In this document: positions 8,262-17,309 of the stretch, one piece after another
Layout: the number at the start of each line of letters is the position of its first letter
Numbering within the stretch: position 1 is the stretch's first letter
DNA from: Streptomyces sp. NRRL S-118
Lineage (GTDB): Bacteria > Actinomycetota > Actinomycetes > Streptomycetales > Streptomycetaceae
DNA: 64,000 bases
Reading direction: 5' to 3'
Assembly: GCF_000716335.1 (NCBI RefSeq)
Contig: NZ_KL591004.1
Location: 382,314 to 446,313 of the forward strand
The notes under the pieces: model-generated
What the model was told of the DNA's origin: nothing
Databases searched by the model: none
What the model saw: the letters and a program-made list of their open reading frames with translations, nothing else
Made by a program: the position numbers and the translations under genes

Positions 8262-9665
8262 GTGGAGGCCGGACGGACGGCGGGACGGGCCGCGCGGGTA
8301 CCGCGGCGGGGACCCCGCCACGCGCTGTTCACCCGGCACCCGGCCCGTACGGTCGTCCTCGCGTTCACCGTCGCTGTCCTGGCCGGCACCGGGCTGCTCG
8401 CGCTGCCCATCGCCACCGAGGACGGCCGCGCCACGGACCCCGTCACCGCCCTGTTCACCGCGACCTCCGCCGTGTGCGTGACCGGACTGGTCGTCGTGGA
8501 CACCGGCACCTACTGGAGCGGCTTCGGCGAGGGCGTCATCCTGGCGCTGATCCAGATCGGCGGCTTCGGCATCATGACGATGGCGTCGCTGCTCGCGCTC
8601 CTCGTCTCCGGCCGGCTGCGCCTGCGGCTCCAGCTGACCGCCGCGGCCGAGACCAGGAGCCTCGGCATCGGCGACGTGCGCCGCGTCCTGCTCGGCGTCG
8701 CCCTCTGCGCGCTGGTCGTGGAGCTGGCCACCGGCGCCGTGCTGGCCCTGCGGCTGCGGTTCGCGTACGGCGAGGGCGTGGGCTCCGCCGTGTACCTGGG
8801 GTTCTTCCACGCGGTGTCGGCGTACAACAACGCCGGCTTCGGGCTGTACCCCGACAACCTCGTCCGGTACGCCCGGGACCCGTGGGTGACGCTGCCGGTC
8901 GCGGTCGCCGTCATCATCGGCGGGATCGGCTTCCCGGTGATCCTGGAACTGCTGCGCCACCGCCACCGGCGGCGCACCACCGGACGGCGGCGGTGGTCGC
9001 TGCACATCAAGCTGACGCTGCTCACCTCGGCCGTCCTGCTGGTCACCGGTACCGTGCTCACCTGCCTGTTCGAGTGGGACAACCCCGGCACGTTCGGGCC
9101 GCTCGACGGGTGGGAACGGGCGCTGAACGGCTTCTTCCACTCCGCGGTGAGCCGCACCGCCGGCTTCAACACCGTCGACATCGGCGCGATGGAACCCTCC
9201 ACGCTGCTGCTCACCTCCATCCTGATGTTCATCGGCGGCGGGAGCGCGAGCACCGCCGGCGGCATCAAGGTGACCACCTTCGCCGTGCTCGCCGTGGCGA
9301 TGCTCGCCGAGGTGCGCGGCGAACCGCACTCCGAAGCGATGGGCCGCCGGCTCTCGCCGCACACCCTCCGCCAGGCGCTGACCGTGGCGCTGCTCGGCGT
9401 CGGGCTCGTCGTCGCCGGCACGCTCGCCCTGGAGACCCTCAGCGGGGTGGCGCTCGACGCGGTGCTGTTCGAGACGGTGGCCGCGTTCGGGACCGCCGGC
9501 CTGTCCACCGGCATCACCGCGGATTTCGCCACTGCCGGGCGGCTGATCCTCGTCCTGCTCATGTTCGTCGGCCGGCTCGGCCCGGTCACCCTCGTCTCCG
9601 CCCTCGCCCTGCGCGAACGCACCCGCCGCTACCACCTGCCCGAGGAGCGACCCGTCATTGGCTGA
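8262..9665 (+). CDS. trkH: TrkH-family potassium uptake protein
   Basis: 467 residues with the four pseudo-symmetric pore loops of TrkH/KtrB: TSAVCVTGL, YNNAGFGLY, SRTAGFNT and GTAGLSTG, each with the filter glycine, between paired hydrophobic helices. It forms the membrane channel subunit of a Trk/Ktr K+ uptake system. The start is assigned to GTG 8262, close behind the GNAT stop. An overlapping GGAGG at 8255-8259 gives a short spacing, so this start is not certain. The 3' end overlaps the TrkA gene by eight bases, indicating translational coupling. Confidence 0.9.
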   Translation: MEAGRTAGRAARVPRRGPRHALFTRHPARTVVLAFTVAVLAGTGLLALPIATEDGRATDPVTALFTATSAVCVTGLVVVDTGTYWSGFGEGVILALIQIGGFGIMTMASLLALLVSGRLRLRLQLTAAAETRSLGIGDVRRVLLGVALCALVVELATGAVLALRLRFAYGEGVGSAVYLGFFHAVSAYNNAGFGLYPDNLVRYARDPWVTLPVAVAVIIGGIGFPVILELLRHRHRRRTTGRRRWSLHIKLTLLTSAVLLVTGTVLTCLFEWDNPGTFGPLDGWERALNGFFHSAVSRTAGFNTVDIGAMEPSTLLLTSILMFIGGGSASTAGGIKVTTFAVLAVAMLAEVRGEPHSEAMGRRLSPHTLRQALTVALLGVGLVVAGTLALETLSGVALDAVLFETVAAFGTAGLSTGITADFATAGRLILVLLMFVGRLGPVTLVSALALRERTRRYHLPEERPVIG

Positions 9666-10383
9666 CCACCCGAACCCGTGGCGCCGGCGCCGCCGCGAAC
9701 GGCCCGCCCCGCAGCCGCCGCACACCGTGCCGGGCGACCGGCGCGTGGCCGTGATCGGTCTCGGCCGCTTCGGCAGCTCCCTGGCCGACGAGCTCACCCG
9801 GCGCGGCTGGGACGTCCTCGGCATCGACTCCGACCCGCGCCTCGTCCAGCAGCACAGCGCGCTGATCACGCACGCCGCCGCAGCGGACTGCACGGACCCC
9901 GAGGTGCTGCGCCAGCTCGGCGTGCACGAGTTCAGCCGGGCGGTCGTCGGCATCGGCAACGCCATGGAAGCGAGCATCCTGATCACCGCCAACCTGCTGG
10001 ACCAGGGGGTGCCCAACATCTGGGCCAAGGCCGTCAGCCGCCAGCACGGGCGGATCCTCGAACGGCTCGGCGCCCACCACGTGGTCCTGCCCGAGCACGA
10101 GATGGGCGAGCGCGTCGCGCACCTGGTCACCGGGCGGATGCTCGACTTCATCCGGTTCGACGACGACTACGCGCTGGCGAAGACCGTCGCCCCGGTCCGC
10201 GCCACCGGCGTCCCCCTCGGCGAGAGCCAGGTGCGCAGCCGGTACGGGGTCACGGTCGTCGGCATCAAGCGCCCGGGGCAGGACTTCACGTACGCCACCG
10301 CCGAGACGGTCATCGAACGCGGCGATGTCATCGTCGTCACGGGCCGCACCCGGGCGGTGGAGACCTTCGCAGAGCTGACCTAG
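9658..10383 (+). CDS. trkA: TrkA-family K+ channel regulatory subunit
   Basis: 241 residues from TTG 9658, which overlaps the trkH stop. After a basic, proline-rich 25-residue leader comes an RCK_N Rossmann domain (VAVIGLGRFGSSLADELTRRG, then GIDSDP) that binds NAD(H) or ATP. From about 165 an RCK_C (TrkA_C) domain follows (VPLGESQVRSRYGVTVVGIKR...VIVVTGRTRAVETFAELT). It is the cytoplasmic gating ring for the adjacent TrkH. Confidence 0.93.
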   Translation: MADHPNPWRRRRRERPAPQPPHTVPGDRRVAVIGLGRFGSSLADELTRRGWDVLGIDSDPRLVQQHSALITHAAAADCTDPEVLRQLGVHEFSRAVVGIGNAMEASILITANLLDQGVPNIWAKAVSRQHGRILERLGAHHVVLPEHEMGERVAHLVTGRMLDFIRFDDDYALAKTVAPVRATGVPLGESQVRSRYGVTVVGIKRPGQDFTYATAETVIERGDVIVVTGRTRAVETFAELT

Positions 10384-10393
10384 GAGGTGCCGT

Positions 10394-11803
10394 ATGGCGC
10401 GGGACACGGACGTCGTGGTGATCGGGATGGGCGTGGGCGGCGAGCACGTCGCCGGGCGGCTGGCCGCGGCCGGGCTCGACGTCGTCGGGGCCGAGGCCGA
10501 ACTGGTCGGCGGTGAGTGCCCGTACTGGGCCTGCATCCCCAGCAAGATGATGATCCGCGCGGGCAACCTGCTCGCCGAGGCCGGGCGCGTCCCGGGCATG
10601 GCCGGCGCCGCCGAGGCGGCACCCGACTTCGCCCAGGTCGCCGCCCGGATCCGGGGCGAGGCGACGGACGACTGGAACGACCGGGCGGCCGTCGACCGCT
10701 TCACCGGCAAGGGCGGGCACTTCGTGCGCGGCCGCGCACGGCTGACCGGGCCCGGCCGGGTCGAGGCCGACGGCACGGTGTTCACCGCGCGGCGCGGGAT
10801 CGTCGTCGCCACCGGCAGCCGCCCGCAGGCGCCGCCCGTGCCGGGCCTCGACACCGTCCCGTACTGGACCAACCGCGATGCCGTCGCCGCCGAGGAGGCG
10901 CCCGGCTCGCTGCTGGTGCTCGGCGGCGGCGCGGTCGGCCTGGAGCTGGCCCAGGCGTTCGCCCGCTTCGGCACCGAGGTGACCGTCGTGGAGGCGGCGG
11001 ACCGGCTGCTGCCACCCGAGGAACCCGAGGCGAGCGCGCTCGTCACCGCCGTCCTGCGCGGGCAGGGGATCATGGTCCTGACGGGGGCGCGCGCCACCCG
11101 GGTGCGGTACGAGGACGACGGCACGTTCCGGCTGACCCTGGACGGCGGCGAGGAGATCGGCGCGCAGCGGCTGCTGGTGGCCACCGGGCGGCGCCCGGTG
11201 CTGACCGGCCTCGGCCTGGAGACGGTGGGCCTGGACGTGGCGGACGCGCGGGCACTGGAGGTCGACGGCAGGATGCGCGCGGTCGGCGCGGACGGCGTCT
11301 GGGCCGTCGGCGACGTGACCGGGCGCGGTGCGTTCACGCACGTGGCGATGTACCAGGCGGAGATCGTCGCCCGTGACCTCCTCGGCGAGCCGGGACCCGA
11401 GGCCGACTACCGCGCCCTGCCGCGCGTGACGTTCACCGACCCGGAGGTCGGCTCGGTGGGGCTGACGGAGCACCAGGCCCGGGAGCGGGGCCTGCGGGTG
11501 CGGACGGGCACGGCGCAGGTGCCGTCCTCGACCCGCGGCTGGATCCACAAGGCGGGCAACGAGGGCCTGGTCAAGCTGGTCGCCGACGCCGACCGCGGGG
11601 TGCTGGTCGGCGCCACCTCCGCCGGCCCGGCGGGCGGCGAGGTGCTCTACGGGCTCGCGGTCGCGGTCCAGGCGGAGGTGCCGGTCGCCCGCCTGCGCCA
11701 CATGATGTTCGCGTACCCGACCTTCCACCGCGCCGTGGAGACCGCGCTCACCGACCTCGGCGACCTGCCCGACGGTGTGCCGGACGCCCGGCACGGGAGG
11801 TGA
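10394..11803 (+). CDS. FAD/NAD(P) disulphide oxidoreductase
   Basis: 469 residues with an AGGAGGTG site before ATG. Class I pyridine-nucleotide disulphide oxidoreductase: FAD-binding GMGVGGEHVAGRL, redox pair GGECPYWACIPSK (CX4C), NAD(P)-binding VLGGGAVGLELAQAFA, FAD-binding VWAVGDVTG, and a dimerisation domain from about 345. The usual C-terminal catalytic His-Glu pair appears as YPTFHRAVE. Closest in style to dihydrolipoamide dehydrogenase or mercuric reductase-like actinobacterial enzymes. There is no lipoyl-enzyme partner or HMA domain, so the electron acceptor is unknown. Confidence 0.9.
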   Translation: MARDTDVVVIGMGVGGEHVAGRLAAAGLDVVGAEAELVGGECPYWACIPSKMMIRAGNLLAEAGRVPGMAGAAEAAPDFAQVAARIRGEATDDWNDRAAVDRFTGKGGHFVRGRARLTGPGRVEADGTVFTARRGIVVATGSRPQAPPVPGLDTVPYWTNRDAVAAEEAPGSLLVLGGGAVGLELAQAFARFGTEVTVVEAADRLLPPEEPEASALVTAVLRGQGIMVLTGARATRVRYEDDGTFRLTLDGGEEIGAQRLLVATGRRPVLTGLGLETVGLDVADARALEVDGRMRAVGADGVWAVGDVTGRGAFTHVAMYQAEIVARDLLGEPGPEADYRALPRVTFTDPEVGSVGLTEHQARERGLRVRTGTAQVPSSTRGWIHKAGNEGLVKLVADADRGVLVGATSAGPAGGEVLYGLAVAVQAEVPVARLRHMMFAYPTFHRAVETALTDLGDLPDGVPDARHGR

Positions 11804-12013
11804 GCGCCGCCTTCCCGGCCCGCCGGAGGCGCGGACGGACGCGCCGCGGTACGACCGGCCGCGTGCGGCGCTCCGGGCGGGGCGTCGCCGCGGCGTGACC
11901 GGCGGATCCGTCGGAGACGGCGTGAGGGGGTGACCTCGCCGCGCCGGCCGGTGGCCCGGCTCGACGGCCGGCGGGATGCGTGACCCCGTCCCGGGCCCGT
12001 GGCCCGGGACGGC

Positions 12014-12053
12014 GAACGGGACGCCCCGGCATGTGTGCCGGGGCGTCCCGTTC
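12014..12053. terminator. bidirectional stem-loop terminator
   Basis: A perfect 18-bp inverted repeat with a TGTG loop lies between the convergent ends of the oxidoreductase gene (+) and the permease gene (-). There is no U-tract, as is common in Streptomyces. It probably ends transcription from both sides. Confidence 0.85.
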
Positions 12054-12072
12054 GTGCGTCGGGAGCGGGGCG

Positions 12073-13545
12073 TCAGCCGCGCGGGCGGCCCGCCGTCTCC
12101 AGGGGCTGCTCGCCGCCGGCGGCCGCGTTCGCGGCGACCTGCGGGGTGCGGGTCTTCAGCACCGCCCAGCCGACCGCCAGGCACACGGCCCAGCCGGCGC
12201 CCACGTACAGCGACACGCGGCTGTCGGGGTCGATGGCGATGAGCACGGTCACCATGAGGAGGAACGCCACGGCGATCCAGCTGCACACGGTGCCGCCCGG
12301 GGCGGGGAAGGACGAGGCCGGCAGACGGCCGGCGACGACCGCCCGGCGGTAGAGGATGTGGCTGACGAGGATCATCAGCCAGGTCCAGATACCGGCGGCG
12401 GTGGCCACCGAGGTGACGTAACCGAAGGCCTTCTCCGGGACGACGTAGTTGAGGACCACGCCGATGCCCATCAGGGCGGCGGAGAGGGTGATGCCGATGG
12501 CCGGCGTCTTGGTGGAGCTCAGCTTCCCGAGCGCCTTCGGCGCCTCGGAGTTGGCGGCCAGGCCCCGCAGCATACGGCCCGTGGAGTACATGCCGGAGTT
12601 GCAGGACGACAGCGCGGCCGTCAGGACGACGAAGTTGACGATCGCCGCGCCCGCCGGGATGCCGATCTTCGCGAAGGCCGCCACGAAGGGGCTCACGCCC
12701 GCCTCGAACTCGGTCCACTTGACCACCATCAGGATCACGCTGAGCGCACCGACGTAGAAGACGATGATCCGCCACGGCAGCGTGTTGATGGCCTTGGGCA
12801 GGGTCTTCTCCGGGTTCTCCGACTCGCCCGCCGTGACACCGACGAGCTCGACGGCGAGGTAGGCGAACATGACGCCCTGGAGGGTCATCAGGCTGGAGCC
12901 GATGCCCTTGGGGAAGATGCCGTCGTGGGCCCAGATGTTGGAGACCGCGGCGGTGTCACCGGCCTGGCTGAAGCCGAGCGTCACGACACCGAGACCGATG
13001 ACGATCATGCCGACCAGCGCGGTGACCTTGACCATCGAGAACCAGAACTCGATCTCGCCGAAGATCTTCACCGAGATCAGGTTGGCCAGGTACAGGACGA
13101 CCAGGAAGACCAGGGCGGTCACCCACTGCGGGACCTGCGGGAACCAGAAGTTCACGTAGATCGCCGCGGCCGTCAGCTCCGCCATGCCGGTGACGACCCA
13201 CATCAGCCAGTACGTCCACCCGGTCACGAACCCGAAGAACGGGCCGAGGAACTCGCGGGCGTACTCCGCGAAGGAGCCCGACACCGGCCGGTACAGGAGC
13301 AGCTCGCCGAGCGCCCGCATGATGAAGAACACGATCACGCCCGCGAGGGCGTACATGAGGATGAGGCTGGGTCCGGCCTTCGCGATGTTCGCGCCCGCAC
13401 CCAGGAAGAGGCCCACGCCGATGGCGCCGCCGATTGCGATCATCTGGACCTGACGGCTGCCGAGCCCGCGCTCGTAGCCCTCTTCGGGAGTGCCTCCCGC
13501 GGCCCCATTGCCGTCGCTCTGCTTGCCGACCTGCACTGAGGTCAT
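12073..13545 (-). CDS. amino acid permease (APC family)
   Basis: 490 residues with about twelve transmembrane helices. It has the amino-acid transporter signature after helix 1: MIAIGGAIGVGLFLGAG, and GELLLYRPVSGSFAEYA. The family resembles GABA/asparagine/proline permeases (GabP/AnsP type), which are proton symporters in the cytoplasmic membrane. The ATG at 13545 has a GAAAGG site upstream. It reads into the strong hairpin shared with the convergent gene. Substrate specificity cannot be read from the sequence. Confidence 0.9.
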   Translation of the reverse strand: MTSVQVGKQSDGNGAAGGTPEEGYERGLGSRQVQMIAIGGAIGVGLFLGAGANIAKAGPSLILMYALAGVIVFFIMRALGELLLYRPVSGSFAEYAREFLGPFFGFVTGWTYWLMWVVTGMAELTAAAIYVNFWFPQVPQWVTALVFLVVLYLANLISVKIFGEIEFWFSMVKVTALVGMIVIGLGVVTLGFSQAGDTAAVSNIWAHDGIFPKGIGSSLMTLQGVMFAYLAVELVGVTAGESENPEKTLPKAINTLPWRIIVFYVGALSVILMVVKWTEFEAGVSPFVAAFAKIGIPAGAAIVNFVVLTAALSSCNSGMYSTGRMLRGLAANSEAPKALGKLSSTKTPAIGITLSAALMGIGVVLNYVVPEKAFGYVTSVATAAGIWTWLMILVSHILYRRAVVAGRLPASSFPAPGGTVCSWIAVAFLLMVTVLIAIDPDSRVSLYVGAGWAVCLAVGWAVLKTRTPQVAANAAAGGEQPLETAGRPRG

Positions 13546-14010
13546 GGTTTCTTGCGCCTTTCTCCATGCGCGATCCGTGCCTGACGGCCACGGATCGGGT
13601 CACGATCCCCCCGGATGTGGATGGAGTTGCATACCGGCGGTCCGCCGGTCGTAGCGCCCGGCCGGACAGGGATGGCGTCCGGCAGGAGTCGTGCAGATTT
13701 ATCACAGCCGTCACGATGATCCAGACGTTCGGACGTGATCCACACCACGAGGAAAGGCGTGCAAAGCGGTCATGCGCGGGCAACAGGGACGATCGGTTTG
13801 ACGCGATCGTTATCCGGATCTGAGCAACACCTGAGCGAACACCGACCGGCCGGGCGACCTACCGGCGAGTAACTCTGCGTGACCGTCCGTTTGGTACGCG
13901 CCCTTGCCGTACAGGGCTGGACTCCCTCCGGCCGGGTACGCGTATGACGCACCGTGAACGAATCGTCGCAGCGCCCCGATCGAGAACGGGCGAGAACGGA
14001 GCAGCCAGTC
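13546..14010. other. divergent intergenic region
   Basis: 465 bases between the divergent permease and universal-stress genes. It is lower in GC than its flanks near 13560-13830. I see no coding frame or extended repeat. It should hold both promoters, but I could not assign hexamers with confidence. Confidence 0.4.
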
Positions 14011-14901
14011 ATGAGCAACGCCGTACCTCACCGCGACCGGCCGATCGTCGTCGGCGTCGAGGAGGGGCCCGGACAGGAGGAGCTCGTACGGTTCGCCGCG
14101 CGGCAGGCACTGCTGCACGGCAACCCCCTGCACATCGCCCACGTCGTGCGGGAGTCCCCGGGGGAGGAGGAGCGGGGCGACGCCGCGGTCAAGCAGGCGG
14201 CGATGCTCGTGCAGCGGTACGAGGAGGTCGTGCGGTCCGAGTACCCCGAGGTCATCGTGGCCGGTGAACTGCCCGTCGGCAGCCCGGCGGCCGCGCTGGT
14301 GGAGCGCTCCGCGGACGCCGCGACCGTGGTGATCGGCCACCGCGGCTCCGGCGGCTTCCCGCGGCTGCCCCTGGGGTCGGTCAGCTGGCAGGTGGCCACG
14401 CACGCCGAGTGCCCGGTGATCGTCGTACGCCCGGGGGAGAGCGAGCAGCCGCGCGACAACCGTGTCGTGGTCGGCGTCGCCGCGGACGAGGCGTCGCTCG
14501 CGGCGCTGGACGTGGCGTACCGCGAGGCGCAGTTGCGCGGGGCCGCGCTGGAGGTCGTCCACGGCGCCTTCCACCCCGGCATGCTGCCGTCCGGACCGGT
14601 CGGGATGGTGCCGCCCGACTTCACACTCATGGAGGACGGGGCCCGCGAGTACCTGAAGCAGCAGACCGGTCTGCGCCGCGACCGCTACCCCGACGTGCCG
14701 GTGGAGGTCCGCATCGAGCACACCCGGCCCGCCACGCTGCTGGTCGAGGCCGCTCTCAACGCCTCGCTGCTCGTCGTCGGCTCCCGCGGCCGCACCGGGC
14801 TGCGCCGGCTGTTCCTCGGCTCGGTCAGCGCCGAGGTCCTGCACGAGGCGCAGTGCCCGGTCCTGGTGGTGCCGGTCGTCGAGGAGGACGCCGCCGCCTG
14901 A
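14011..14901 (+). CDS. universal stress protein, two Usp domains
   Basis: 296 residues from ATG 14011. GGAG lies nine bases upstream, better than the in-frame GTG at 13954. Two UspA domains in tandem: 1-143 (RPIVVGVEEGPG...VVIGHRGSGGFPRLPLGSVS) and about 150-290 (NRVVVGVAADEA...LVVGSRGRTGLRRLFLGSVS). Both retain the GX2GX9GS ATP-binding loop, although the first starts with a slightly altered GHRGSGG. Such tandem Usp proteins bind ATP in the cytoplasm and are induced by hypoxia, stationary phase or redox stress in actinobacteria. Confidence 0.92.
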   Translation: MSNAVPHRDRPIVVGVEEGPGQEELVRFAARQALLHGNPLHIAHVVRESPGEEERGDAAVKQAAMLVQRYEEVVRSEYPEVIVAGELPVGSPAAALVERSADAATVVIGHRGSGGFPRLPLGSVSWQVATHAECPVIVVRPGESEQPRDNRVVVGVAADEASLAALDVAYREAQLRGAALEVVHGAFHPGMLPSGPVGMVPPDFTLMEDGAREYLKQQTGLRRDRYPDVPVEVRIEHTRPATLLVEAALNASLLVVGSRGRTGLRRLFLGSVSAEVLHEAQCPVLVVPVVEEDAAA

Positions 14902-14940
14902 CGCGCGCCGGCGGCCGGGCCCGTCCGGGGGCGTGACCGC

Positions 14941-15351
14941 TCAGCGCCGCCGGGCGGTGCGGCCCGTACCGCCCTGCCGCCGCCGCACCAGAGCGCGCAG
15001 CCAGCGGCGCAGCCGGCGGCGGATCCCGCGCAGCGGACGCACGGCGGACGCGGCGTGCGGCTGCCCCTCGGTCGCCAGGGGCACCAGCGGCATCAGATAG
15101 CGGGCGCCGCCGCGCACCATCACGCACAGCGGGACCTCGTCCACGTCCTCCACCAGCAGCGTGATCGGCTCCGGCGGGTCCCCCGGCAGCTCCGCCGCCA
15201 GCTCCGTGCCGCCCCGGCCGTGGGTGTGCCGGGCGGCGACGACCTTGCCGTCGACCAGCACCTCCACGTCGTGCGCCGTGCGCCCGAGGAGCACGGTGAC
15301 GGAGTGGCCGTCCTGGTCCAGGTGGAAGCGGTGGCGGTGGGGCACGCTCAT
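14941..15351 (-). CDS. conserved hypothetical protein
   Basis: 136 residues. The N-terminal part (1-95) is a compact, probably beta-rich domain beginning MSVPHRHRFHLDQDGHSVTV, and the last 35 residues are extremely arginine rich, perhaps a nucleic-acid- or membrane-contacting tail. I do not recognise a characterised family. Convergent with the stress-protein gene, 39 bases apart. Confidence 0.6.
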   Translation of the reverse strand: MSVPHRHRFHLDQDGHSVTVLLGRTAHDVEVLVDGKVVAARHTHGRGGTELAAELPGDPPEPITLLVEDVDEVPLCVMVRGGARYLMPLVPLATEGQPHAASAVRPLRGIRRRLRRWLRALVRRRQGGTGRTARRR

Positions 15352-15693
15352 CGTCCCGAAGCTACGCGGCGCGGACCGTCCGGCCGGGCGGCCGGCGAGG
15401 CGTGGCCGGCCGGTTCAGCCGTGTGGCGCAGCACCGGCACCCGCCCGCGCGCCGCACGGCTCCCGCCGGGCGGCGGGATCAGGACGGCGCCCCGGCGTGC
15501 GCGGGGCGACCGGTCCCCGGCCCCGGCCGCCGCCGACGGGGAACCCGACGCCCGTGGTGAACATGGCGGGGGTCGAAGGCGAGGAGCGGCGCGGCCTCGG
15601 CGACCTCCTCCCCGGACCCGTTGCGCCGCGGGGGCGTGCCCGTCCCGTGGCCCCGGCCCCGGAGGGTTCGGCGGGGCACGTGCCCCGGCGGGC

Positions 15694-15840
15694 CGGTACC
15701 GGGGCGCGGCACGGCTGCTGCGGGCGGCGGCCACCACCCGGCAGCGGCTCGGCGCGCCGCCGCCCGCGGCCGCACGCGCCGACGTCGACCGGATCGCACG
15801 GCGCATCGTGGCGGCGGGCGGCGCCTTCAGCGCGGGCTGC
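15694..15840 (+). pseudogene. possible relic of a LuxR/AfsR-type regulator C-terminus
   Basis: In one frame, about 49 codons read AARLLRAAATTRQRLGAP, then ARADVDRIARRIV, which resembles the C-terminal TPR end of large ATP-binding LuxR/SARP regulators (typical pattern ARLLGAAxxxRxxLGxPLPPxxRADVDR). There is no intact start, upstream helices or downstream remainder. The surrounding 475 bases (15352-15826) hold no other convincing gene. A decayed fragment is my reading, and chance similarity is possible. Confidence 0.35.
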
Positions 15841-16267
15841 GGGGAGGCGGCGGGGACTGCGCGCCCGCCGCGGTGAGCAGCTCCACGACGTCCGGGTACG
15901 GTCCGGCGGCCGCCCATTCCAGGGCGGTGCGCCCGGTGCCGTGGTCCTCCCGCAGCCCCGGGTCGGCGCCGTGCTCCAGGAGCGCCCGCACGGCTTCGGT
16001 GTGACCCCAGCAGGCGGCGGCGCACAGGGGCGTGCCCTCGGAGCCGAACCCGCTCTCGGCGTCGGCCGGGGCTCCCGCGGCGAGCAGCACACGGGCGACC
16101 GCGGCCTCTCCCTGCACCGCGGCGGCGTAGAGGGGGGTCGTCCCGTCCGCGTCCGCCCGGCCGGGACCGGCGCCGGCGCGCAGCAGCGCCCGTACGCGGG
16201 GCAGGTCGCCGAAGGCCGCGGCGGCCACCAGTCGCCGGCTGAGCTTCTTGCTCCGTCGCAGGTTCAC
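15827..16267 (-). CDS. ankyrin-repeat protein
   Basis: 146 residues from GTG 16267. About four ankyrin repeats are visible: LVAAAAFGDLPRVRALLRAGA, DGTTPLYAAAVQGEAAVARVLLAAGA, GTPLCAAACWGHTEAVRALLEHGA and RTALEWAAAGPYPDVVELLTAAGA. There is no catalytic domain, signal peptide or membrane segment. Ankyrin repeats mediate protein contacts, and the partner is unknown. Confidence 0.85.
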   Translation of the reverse strand: MNLRRSKKLSRRLVAAAAFGDLPRVRALLRAGAGPGRADADGTTPLYAAAVQGEAAVARVLLAAGAPADAESGFGSEGTPLCAAACWGHTEAVRALLEHGADPGLREDHGTGRTALEWAAAGPYPDVVELLTAAGAQSPPPPRSPR

Positions 16268-16295
16268 CCGGCGACCCTACGCGGGGACGCCGCGG

Positions 16296-16460
16296 CTACC
16301 TCAGGGGGCGGGAGCGCCGGGAGCGGCGGACGGCGACGAACACGATGTCGACGACCAGCACGATGATGCCGATGACCAGCAGGAACATCAGACCTTCGAT
16401 GATCACGCCGATCAGCCCGAGGATGATGGCCACGAGGACCAGGAACAGGAACAGCGCCAT
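16296..16460 (-). CDS. 54-residue hydrophobic membrane protein
   Basis: A small gene: ATG 16460 with AGGAGGG nine bases upstream, and TAG at 16296-16298. The translation is almost wholly hydrophobic (MALFLFLVLVAIILGLIGVI, then a second hydrophobic run) and ends in a basic RRSRRSRPLR tail, predicting two membrane helices or a hairpin with a cytoplasmic tail. Codon bias is normal. It lies between the ankyrin and PRC-barrel genes on the same strand, 30 bases after the latter. Function unknown. Confidence 0.75.
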   Translation of the reverse strand: MALFLFLVLVAIILGLIGVIIEGLMFLLVIGIIVLVVDIVFVAVRRSRRSRPLR

Positions 16461-16490
16461 GGCGGGACCCTCCTGCGGCGGGGCGGCCGG

Positions 16491-16847
16491 TCAGCGGCGC
16501 GCGAGCTGCCGCTCGCCGTGCGCACCCTGCCGGTAGGGCAGGTCGTAGTGGCGGAAGACCGCCTCCTCGCTCTCGGCCGCAAGGACGCCGTCCGTCTCGA
16601 TCGACGGGGCGTCCCGCACATGGCCCTTGTCGTAGGCGACCTTGAGGTAGTCCGGTCCGACCGTCGCCTCGTCGAGGGGGACGAACACCAGGCGCTGCCG
16701 GGTGGGCAGCCCGGTGCGCACCGTGGCCATGGCGGGCTCGTCGGTCCTGGTGTCGACGTAGACCGCCTCCAGCACGCCGATCTTGTGGCCCCTGGGGTCG
16801 ACCACGTCGTGGTTGCGCCACTCACGTATGTCTGCTGACCGAATCAT
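16491..16847 (-). CDS. PRC-barrel domain protein
   Basis: 118 residues from ATG 16847, with AGAGGA upstream. It begins MIRSADIREWRNHDVVDPRG followed by HKIGVLEAVYVDTRT, the PRC-barrel pattern (beta barrel found in photosynthetic reaction centre H subunits and RimM). The C-terminal part carries SIETDGVLAAESEEAVFRHYDLPY, common in stand-alone actinobacterial PRC proteins of stress regulons. Possibly co-transcribed with the small membrane protein downstream. Confidence 0.85.
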   Translation of the reverse strand: MIRSADIREWRNHDVVDPRGHKIGVLEAVYVDTRTDEPAMATVRTGLPTRQRLVFVPLDEATVGPDYLKVAYDKGHVRDAPSIETDGVLAAESEEAVFRHYDLPYRQGAHGERQLARR

Positions 16848-16976
16848 GCGTGCGTCCTCTGAGCGGGTTCCGTGTCCGTCGGACTCTTCACGTCCAGCCT
16901 GCCCCGGTGCGCCGGGGGCTGCCACACGGGGCTCGGCGGCCGGGTGGCGGCTCTCCGGTGGTCCCGCCGGGCGGTG

Positions 16977-17240
16977 TCAGACCTCGTCCGCCCGCCGGCG
17001 GTCGTCGAACGACGACTCGCTGGTCGCGAGCCAGGAACGGGCGGGTTCCGCCGGTTGGGTCGTGTCCACCGTGAGGTGGAGGCGGGTGCCGCCCCCGGGA
17101 CCGGCGGGATAGCTGCGCTGTTCCGTCGCGGCGAAACAGTGCCGCAGTACGTCGGCGACCATGCGGGCGACCTCCGGGGTCGCCGCCACGACCCGGACCT
17201 CCGCGTGTCCGGTCGCGGGCATTTCCTCCTCGGCCTGCAC
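16977..17240 (-). CDS. conserved hypothetical protein
   Basis: 87 residues from GTG 17240, which has an excellent GAGGAGGTG site. A longer upstream frame lacks one. The sequence reads HAEVRVVAATPEVARMVADV, then RLHLTVDTTQ, suggesting a small alpha/beta fold, with a charged C-terminal end (FDDRRRADEV). I do not recognise a characterised family. The MerR-type gene lies 69 bases upstream on the same strand. Confidence 0.65.
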   Translation of the reverse strand: MQAEEEMPATGHAEVRVVAATPEVARMVADVLRHCFAATEQRSYPAGPGGGTRLHLTVDTTQPAEPARSWLATSESSFDDRRRADEV

Positions 17241-17309
17241 AGCGCCACCTCCTCGCACACCCCGGGGACCGGCCGGCCCCCCGTGGCCAGTGTGCACCCG
17301 GGCGGTCCG

